A stretch of 64,000 nt of DNA from RBG-16-57-9 sp964529745 (lineage in GTDB: Archaea; Thermoproteota; Bathyarchaeia; TCS64), in contig CAZGZR010000005.1 in the NCBI GenBank assembly GCA_964529745.1, forward strand, positions 1 to 64,000, written 5' to 3'. Every line of letters starts with the position of its first letter. The stretch's first letter is position 1. Shown here in pieces: positions 58,558-64,000 of this stretch. Position numbers and translations under genes: made by a program. The notes beneath the pieces were generated by a model. It was given only the letters and a program-made list of their open reading frames with translations, was not told where the DNA came from and made no database searches.

Positions 58558-61500
58558 TTGAGCAAGGTCATCGACGCCATCAAGTTCGGCCTCCTGAGCC
58601 CTGACGAGACGAGGCGCCTAAGCGTAGTCGAGATAGGGACCAGCGACACCTACGACGAGGACGGGGCCCCAATCGCCGGCGGCCTCATGGATCAGCGTCT
58701 GGGCACGCTGGAGCCGAGGCAGCGGTGCCGCACCTGCGGAAACATAGCCATCAACTGCCCCGGCCACTTCGGCCACATCGAGCTAGCTGTACCGGTAGTC
58801 CACGTGGAGTTCGCGAAACAGATCTACAGGGTCCTCAGCGCCACGTGCAGGAGCTGCGGCAGCGTTCTGCTGGACCTAGAGACCAGAGAGAAGCTGACGG
58901 AGCAGAGAGACCAAGACATTAAGCTGTTCGGCAAGGTCAGCGACGAGACTATCAAGGAGATATTGAAGCAGGCCAAGAAGTTCAAGCGGTACAAGGAGTG
59001 CCCATACTGCGGCATGGTCCAGAACGTCGTCAAGTTCAACAAGCCCACGACCTTCATCGAGATAGAGAAGGAGGTCTTCGAGGAGGAGATGGAGGACGAG
59101 GTGACCCGCAGGCTCACGGCCAACATGATCAGGGAGTGGTTCGAGCGCATACCTGACGACGACCTGGAGCTTCTGGGCTTCGAGCCAGGCAGCGCGCGGC
59201 CGGAGTGGATGATCCTTCAGGTGCTCCCGGTGCCGCCGGTGGACGTTCGTCCAAGCATCATCCTCGAGTCAGGCATCAGGGCGGAGGACGACCTCACCCA
59301 CAAGCTCGTGGACATCATCAGGATAAACCAGAGGCTCCGTGAGAACATCGACGCCGGGGCCCCCACACTCATCATCGAGGACCTCAGCGAGCTCCTCCAG
59401 TACCACGTGACCACTTACTTCAACAACGAGGTCTCCGGCATACCGCCGGCCCGCCCCCGCAGCGGCAGGACCCTCAAGAGCCTCGCCCAGCGCCTGAAGG
59501 GCAAGGAGGGTAGGTTCAGGGGCAACCTGAGCGGCAAACGCGTCGACTACTCGGCCCGAACCGTCATCAGCCCCGACCCCAACATCGACATCAACCAGGT
59601 CGGCGTCCCGGTGCACATCGCCACCAAGCTTACCGTGCCAGACGTCGTGACCGAGCGGAACATAGAGGAAATGAGGAGGCTCGTCATGAACGGCCCCTAC
59701 AAGCACCCGGGGGCGCTCTACATCATCAGGCCGGACCAGAAGCGGATAAGGCTCGAGTTCGTCACAGACAGGGCGCTCATAGCCCAGAGCATCGAGCCGG
59801 GCTTCATCATCGAGAGGCACCTCAAGGACGGGGACATCGCCCTTTTCAACAGGCAGCCTTCGCTGCACAGGATGAGCATCATGGCGCACAGGGTGAAGGT
59901 GCTGCCCTACAAGACTTTCAGGATGCACCTCACGGTGTGCCCGCCCTACAACGCGGACTTCGACGGCGACGAGATGAACCTCCACATCCCCCAGAGCAAG
60001 GAGGCCCAGACCGAGGCCAGGATGCTCATGCAGGTCCAGGATCAGATACTGAGCCCCCGCTACGGGGCCCCCATCATAGGCGCCGGCAAGGACTATATCA
60101 GCGGGGCTTACCTGCTGACCCGGGAGGGGATGATGCTCACCGCGGACGAGGTTGGCAAGCTCATAGCCTACACCGGCTACGAGGGAGACATACCCAAGCC
60201 TACGGTTCTTGAGCCCGAGCCCATGTGGAGCGGCAAGGCCGTGTTCAGCCTCTTCCTGCCCAGCGACTTCAGCTTCGTCAGCAGGGCCAACATCTGTATG
60301 CACTGTCCCGAGTGCAAGGAGGCCGAGTGCGAGTACGACGCATACGTGATGATCCAGAACGGGGAGCTTAAGACGGGGGTCATCGACAGGAACAGCATCG
60401 GGGCCGAGCGCCCAGACACCATCTTCCACAGGATAATCAAGGACTACGGCACCGACATGGGTCACGACTTCCTCAACGGGGTCAGTCGCCTCATCAACGG
60501 CTTCTTGACTCTGAAGGGTTTCACGTACAGCTACGACGAGCTTGAGCTCGACGAGAAGGACAAGCGGGACATCAGCCGGGTCATGAGGCGGATGGAGAAG
60601 AACGTCGAGAAACTTACGGAGGAGTACAACGAGGGCGTGCTGGAGCGGCTGCCCGGCCAGACGCTGCAGGAGAGCTTCGAGATCAAGGTCATGAACGAGC
60701 TCGCCAAGTCGCGTGACAAGGCAGGCGAGACGGTGCAGGAGGCGCTACCCATGAGCAACAGCGGCATAGTCATGACGCGCAGCGGCGCCCGCGGCAGCAG
60801 CCTCAACATCGGCCAGATGATGGGCAGCGTAGGCCAGCAAAGCATCCGTGGCAAACGCATCATGAGGGGCTACGAGAACAGGACCCTCCCCCACTTCAAA
60901 GAGAACGACGCCGCACCCGTCGCCCGAGGCTTCGTATACAACTGCTACAGAGACGGCTTGACCCCTCTGGAGTTCTTCTTCCACGCCATGGGAGGCCGTG
61001 AGGGGCTGGTGGACACGGCCGTGCGCACCCAGCAGAGCGGGTACATGCAGCGCAGGCTCATCAACGCCCTGGAGCATCTAAGAGTCGAGTACGACGGCAC
61101 CGTCAGGAACAGCGTGGGCGACATAGTCCAGTTCCAGTATGGGGAGGACGGCGTAGACCCCGCGAAATCCGACCACGGCGTCGCCGTAAACGTCGCCCAG
61201 CTAACGGACAGGACCCGCATCAACATGAAGAAGGGGCACATCATAGCGGACTCGACGATAGACAAGATGCTCGACGACATCGAGGAGGATATACCCCAGC
61301 TCCTGAAGGAAGAACTTAGACGCCAGCTCAAGCAGGCCAGGCTCACAAAGCAGGGAGTCCAGGACGTCATAGACGCCGTGCTACGGAACTACGACTACAG
61401 CCTCGTGGAGCCAGGTGAAGCAGTGGGCATCGTAGCCGCCCAGAGCATAGGTGAACCAGGCACACAGATGACCCTCAGGACCTTCCACTACGCTGGCGTC

Positions 61501-62391
61501 GCGGAGCTGAACGTCACACTCGGCCTGCCCCGGCTCATAGAGATAGTGGACGCCCGTAAGAGCCCGTCCACACCGGTCATGAACATCTACCTCACGAGCA
61601 AATACTCTAGAAGCGAGAAGAAGGCCAGGCAGGTCGCCCAGAAGCTGACCTACACGATCATAGACGACGTCATCGACAGCGTCAACGTGGACCTCCGTGA
61701 GGAGGCCGTAAGGATCATCCTAGACCCAGAGAGGATGGAGACCCTGGGTGTCACCGTTAACGACGTCGAGAAGGCTATACCCTACAGCTACGCGAAGGAG
61801 GAGGACAACACCTATCTCATCAGCTTGGAGGAGGACAAGGCCCGGGACCCGGAGCCCATCATAGAGAACGTGACGGAGGCCAAGATCAAAGGCATCTCCG
61901 AGATCAAGAGGGTGCTCACCACCGTCGAGGACGGCGAGTGGGTCATAAGGACCGACGGAAGCAACCTCGAGGGGGTGCTCCGCATCGAGGGCGTCGACCC
62001 CACGAGAACCTCCACCAACAACGTACACGAGATAGCCGAGATACTCGGCATAGAGGCGGCGAGGAACTCCCTCATCAAGGAGGCCCATGCCGTGCTCACC
62101 GAGCAGGGGCTGGACGTAGACGTCCGCCACGTCATGCTCGTCTCAGACATAATGACAAAGACCGGCGAGGTACAGCAGATAGGCCGTCACGGCATCAGCG
62201 GCGAGAAGAGCAGCGTCCTGGCCAGGGCGGCGTTCGAGCTCACCATACAGCACCTGGTCGACGCGGCCATCAAAGGCGAGACCGATCCCCTTAAAGGCGT
62301 GATCGAGAACATAATCGTCGGACAGTCGATGCCCCTAGGAACGGGAAGCGTCGAGCTGTTCATGACTCAGGGAGACAGAAGCGATGAGTAG
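58558..62391 (+). CDS. rpoA: DNA-directed RNA polymerase subunit A (Rpo1, unsplit A'-A'')
   Basis: 1277 aa from TTG 58558, next to the rpoB stop. A' and A'' regions are fused in one chain. The N-terminal zinc site is CRTCGNIAINCPGHFGH, a second is CRSCG...CPYCG, the catalytic Mg loop YNADFDGDEMN lies at about 464-474, and the A'' part has EAVGIVAAQSIGEPGTQMTLRTF and a C-terminal GRHGISGEKSSVLARAAFE. Most archaea split this gene; the unsplit form is known in Thaumarchaeota and some related lineages. Overlaps rpl30e by 8 nt. Confidence 0.97.
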   Translation: MSKVIDAIKFGLLSPDETRRLSVVEIGTSDTYDEDGAPIAGGLMDQRLGTLEPRQRCRTCGNIAINCPGHFGHIELAVPVVHVEFAKQIYRVLSATCRSCGSVLLDLETREKLTEQRDQDIKLFGKVSDETIKEILKQAKKFKRYKECPYCGMVQNVVKFNKPTTFIEIEKEVFEEEMEDEVTRRLTANMIREWFERIPDDDLELLGFEPGSARPEWMILQVLPVPPVDVRPSIILESGIRAEDDLTHKLVDIIRINQRLRENIDAGAPTLIIEDLSELLQYHVTTYFNNEVSGIPPARPRSGRTLKSLAQRLKGKEGRFRGNLSGKRVDYSARTVISPDPNIDINQVGVPVHIATKLTVPDVVTERNIEEMRRLVMNGPYKHPGALYIIRPDQKRIRLEFVTDRALIAQSIEPGFIIERHLKDGDIALFNRQPSLHRMSIMAHRVKVLPYKTFRMHLTVCPPYNADFDGDEMNLHIPQSKEAQTEARMLMQVQDQILSPRYGAPIIGAGKDYISGAYLLTREGMMLTADEVGKLIAYTGYEGDIPKPTVLEPEPMWSGKAVFSLFLPSDFSFVSRANICMHCPECKEAECEYDAYVMIQNGELKTGVIDRNSIGAERPDTIFHRIIKDYGTDMGHDFLNGVSRLINGFLTLKGFTYSYDELELDEKDKRDISRVMRRMEKNVEKLTEEYNEGVLERLPGQTLQESFEIKVMNELAKSRDKAGETVQEALPMSNSGIVMTRSGARGSSLNIGQMMGSVGQQSIRGKRIMRGYENRTLPHFKENDAAPVARGFVYNCYRDGLTPLEFFFHAMGGREGLVDTAVRTQQSGYMQRRLINALEHLRVEYDGTVRNSVGDIVQFQYGEDGVDPAKSDHGVAVNVAQLTDRTRINMKKGHIIADSTIDKMLDDIEEDIPQLLKEELRRQLKQARLTKQGVQDVIDAVLRNYDYSLVEPGEAVGIVAAQSIGEPGTQMTLRTFHYAGVAELNVTLGLPRLIEIVDARKSPSTPVMNIYLTSKYSRSEKKARQVAQKLTYTIIDDVIDSVNVDLREEAVRIILDPERMETLGVTVNDVEKAIPYSYAKEEDNTYLISLEEDKARDPEPIIENVTEAKIKGISEIKRVLTTVEDGEWVIRTDGSNLEGVLRIEGVDPTRTSTNNVHEIAEILGIEAARNSLIKEAHAVLTEQGLDVDVRHVMLVSDIMTKTGEVQQIGRHGISGEKSSVLARAAFELTIQHLVDAAIKGETDPLKGVIENIIVGQSMPLGTGSVELFMTQGDRSDE

Positions 62392-62689
62392 CGTAGACCA
62401 CGAGCTGAGACTCGCTCTCTCCACCGGCAAGGTCCAGCTGGGATCGAAGACGGCGGTCAGGGAGATGAGGCGCGGCAGGGCAAGGATGGCCATACTCAGC
62501 TCCAACTGTCCAGCCGAGAACGCCGAGGCCATAGAGACATACGGCAGGCTGAGCGAGATACCTGTTCTTACGCACGCCAAAGACAGCGTTGATCTAGGGG
62601 TGCTGTGTGGAAAACCCTACCCCGTCTCAGCCATGGTCATCAGCGACCCAGGCGACTCAAACATACTTGAGATCACGAAGGAAGATTAG
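62384..62689 (+). CDS. rpl30e: Ribosomal protein L30e
   Basis: 101 aa. LRLALSTGKVQLGSKTAVREMRRG and MAILSSNCPAENAEAIETYG are the L30e/L7Ae-fold blocks; it ends with VISDPGDSNILEI. The gene begins inside the rpoA stop (ATGAGTAG) and is followed after 3 nt by nusA, the usual archaeal order. Confidence 0.93.
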   Translation: MSSVDHELRLALSTGKVQLGSKTAVREMRRGRARMAILSSNCPAENAEAIETYGRLSEIPVLTHAKDSVDLGVLCGKPYPVSAMVISDPGDSNILEITKED

Positions 62690-62692
62690 CGA

Positions 62693-63130
62693 ATGCTTAA
62701 CAACATAAAGATAACGGAGACCGAGATGCGGTACATACAGCTGCTGCAGAACATGACGGGGGCTACCATCGTCGACTGCATCGTCGACGATGACGAGGAC
62801 ACCATCATATTCACGGTCAAGAAGGGAGAGGTCGGGCTTGCCGTCGGCAAGGGCGGTGAGAAGATAAAGCGTTTCCGCAGCATGACCAACAAGCGTGTGG
62901 AGATATACGAGTACCTGCCCGACGCCGAGAGCTTCATCAGGAACGCGTTGAAGCCGGCGAAGGTGAGGGACATACGCCTCGTCGACAGGATGGAGGGCAA
63001 GAAGATCGCCATGGTGAACGTGGAGCCCAAGGACAAGGGCATCGCCATAGGCAAGAACGGGAGCAACATCAAGAAGATAAGGTTCCTGGCGAACAGGTAC
63101 TTCCAGCTCGACACCGTCGTGATAAACTAG
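62693..63130 (+). CDS. nusA: NusA-like KH-domain transcription factor
   Basis: 145 aa. Two KH domains: TVKKGEVGLAVGKGGEKIKRF and MVNVEPKDKGIAIGKNGSNIKKI, each with the GxxG turn. Archaeal NusA lacks the N-terminal polymerase-binding and S1 domains of the bacterial protein, as here. It is the last gene of the operon; S12 and S7 genes often follow in archaea but do not here. Confidence 0.92.
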   Translation: MLNNIKITETEMRYIQLLQNMTGATIVDCIVDDDEDTIIFTVKKGEVGLAVGKGGEKIKRFRSMTNKRVEIYEYLPDAESFIRNALKPAKVRDIRLVDRMEGKKIAMVNVEPKDKGIAIGKNGSNIKKIRFLANRYFQLDTVVIN

Positions 63131-63133
63131 GGT

Positions 63134-63152
63134 CCCTGTTTTCAGGGTTTTT
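63134..63152 (+). terminator. Hairpin and T-run after nusA
   Basis: CCCTG-TTTT-CAGGG followed by TTTTT, 3 nt past the nusA stop. It is the only hairpin-plus-T-run terminator I see in the window and separates the RNA polymerase operon from the convergent carB gene. Confidence 0.65.
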
Positions 63153-63163
63153 CATGATATAGG

Positions 63164-64000
63164 CTAGAGCATGTTTACGAGCATGCCGGCCAGCTCCAGG
63201 TTCGTCATGAGTGGTATCCCGTACTCGACGGCCTTCCTCCTTATCATGTAGCCGTCGCTCACGGTCCGTGAGTCGAGGCTGTCCTGGTTCGGCGTGTTGA
63301 TGACGAGCTGTATCTCTTCGTTCTCTAACATGTCCAGTATGTTGGGCGTGCCGCCTTCGCTTACCTTGTTGACGGCCCTGCATGGGACGCCTCCGGTTTT
63401 GATGGCCTTCGCGGTGTTCCGTGTGGCGGCGACCCTGAACCCCTTGGCGTAGGCTGTTCTAGCTATCTCTACGGCCTGGGTCTTGCTGCCGCCAACGGTT
63501 ACGAGTATGGTGTCCCCGGTGCTTGGCAGCCTCACCCCGCTGGCAACCAGGGAGTCGAGGAAGGCTTCGCGGAAGTTTCTCCCGAAGCACGCCACCTCGC
63601 CGGTGGACGCCATCTCGACGCCTGTGAGGGGCTCGGCCTTGTCGAGGCGCATGAAGCTGAACATGGGGGACTTGACTCCGTGCCTCAGGGGCTCGGCGTC
63701 CCCCTCCGTTATGCTGCCGCCCAGGGCGGAGACGGCGGCCAGCTCCATGAGGTTCACGCCGGTGGTCTTGGAGACGAAGGGCATGCTGCGGCTGGCGCGG
63801 AGGTTGCACTCGATGACGTAGACCTCGCCGTCCTTGGCGAGGAACTGTATGTTGAAGGGGCCCATGATCCCTAGGGCCCATGCGATCTTCCGGGAGGTTT
63901 CCTTCACCTTGTCCTTCAGCGGTTGGGGCAGCGTGAGGGTGGGGATGACCATGGTGGCGTCGCCGCTGTGGACGCCGGCGTTCTCTATGTGCTCTATGAC
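63164..64000 (-). CDS. carB: Carbamoyl-phosphate synthase large subunit, C-terminal part (partial at window edge)
   Basis: The frame runs to the window edge, where it reads VIEHIENAGVHSGDATMVIP, the ATP-grasp block of the second synthase half. Then LGIMGPFNIQFLAKDGEVYVIECNLRASRSMPFVSK-type sequence follows, split around VIECNLRASRS. The last 140 residues form the MGS-like allosteric domain (VTVGGSKTQAVEIA, INTPNQDS, IRRKAVEYGIPLMTNLE). Makes carbamoyl phosphate for pyrimidines and arginine. The N-terminal part lies outside the window. Confidence 0.95.
   Translation of the reverse strand, partial: VIEHIENAGVHSGDATMVIPTLTLPQPLKDKVKETSRKIAWALGIMGPFNIQFLAKDGEVYVIECNLRASRSMPFVSKTTGVNLMELAAVSALGGSITEGDAEPLRHGVKSPMFSFMRLDKAEPLTGVEMASTGEVACFGRNFREAFLDSLVASGVRLPSTGDTILVTVGGSKTQAVEIARTAYAKGFRVAATRNTAKAIKTGGVPCRAVNKVSEGGTPNILDMLENEEIQLVINTPNQDSLDSRTVSDGYMIRRKAVEYGIPLMTNLELAGMLVNML

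Noticed and set aside
59269..60465. 398-aa minus-strand open frame over rpoA
   Set aside because: Shadow of the polymerase gene, as above.
1..64000. CRISPR arrays, rRNA genes, insertion sequences with transposase
   Set aside because: No regularly spaced repeats, no rRNA-like stretch and no transposase motif were found on either strand.

Overview
The window is a stretch of archaeal chromosome. It carries archaeal/eukaryotic-type ribosomal proteins (S6e, L37e, L30e), an Sm-like protein, an archaeal NusA-like KH protein, an STT3/AglB oligosaccharyltransferase, single-gene RNA polymerase subunits B and A, an archaeal-position intron in a tRNA, and TATA-driven genes with little or no leader. Coding sequence is GC-rich with tightly packed genes. 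Unsplit RpoA together with an MtrH homologue, a RACo-type corrinoid activator, an F420-type LLM oxidoreductase and the modified mevalonate enzymes points to an uncultured Thermoproteota-like lineage. A Bathyarchaeia-type organism is my best guess, but this is inference from gene content only.

Layout. 1-3.6 kb: S6e end, two PhoU/RCK_C regulators, AglB. 3.7-11.8 kb: a PAC4-like proteasome chaperone, a UbiD-family decarboxylase, a four-gene set for a 2,3-diacetamido-glucuronate type nucleotide sugar, both aconitase-X subunits, and a PRTase-like protein. UbiD plus aconitase X are the two signature steps of the archaeal modified mevalonate pathway; the sugar genes plus AglB suggest an N-glycan. 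11.9-27 kb: M24 peptidase, an AT-rich thymidylate kinase, EamA transporter, RNA methyltransferase, radical SAM/B12 protein with an ICMT-DUF2085 fusion, DNA glycosylase, two ferredoxin-tailed aldo/keto reductases, a VapBC pair, a UroD-family methyltransferase, a C2H2 zinc-finger protein with a histone-H1-like tail, and an LLM oxidoreductase. 27-41 kb: tRNA-Thr(TGT), a secreted protein, a DapA-like aldolase, TetR with operators, a second VapBC, a small AT-rich element inserted at tRNA-Thr(CGT), a CoA transferase, ThiL, a coiled-coil membrane protein, tRNA-Asn and two methyltransferases. 41-48.5 kb: ABC exporter, S9-type hydrolase, and a four-gene membrane cluster of unknown function. 48.7-53.4 kb: RACo and MtrH divergently arranged, an enolase-superfamily enzyme and an iron-sulfur flavoprotein, suggesting corrinoid-dependent methyl transfer to a tetrahydropterin. 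53.4-64 kb: a decayed pseudogene, intron-containing tRNA-Leu, L37e-LSm, the rpoB-rpoA-rpl30e-nusA operon, and the end of carB.

Most unusual items: the integrase-less tRNA-bounded mini-element with a HExxH protein; the four-gene membrane cluster; genes that appear to need non-standard starts (CTG for mtrH, ATA for a winged-helix regulator); a small glycine-rich membrane ORF interrupted by an in-frame TGA; and the zinc-finger/H1-tail protein.
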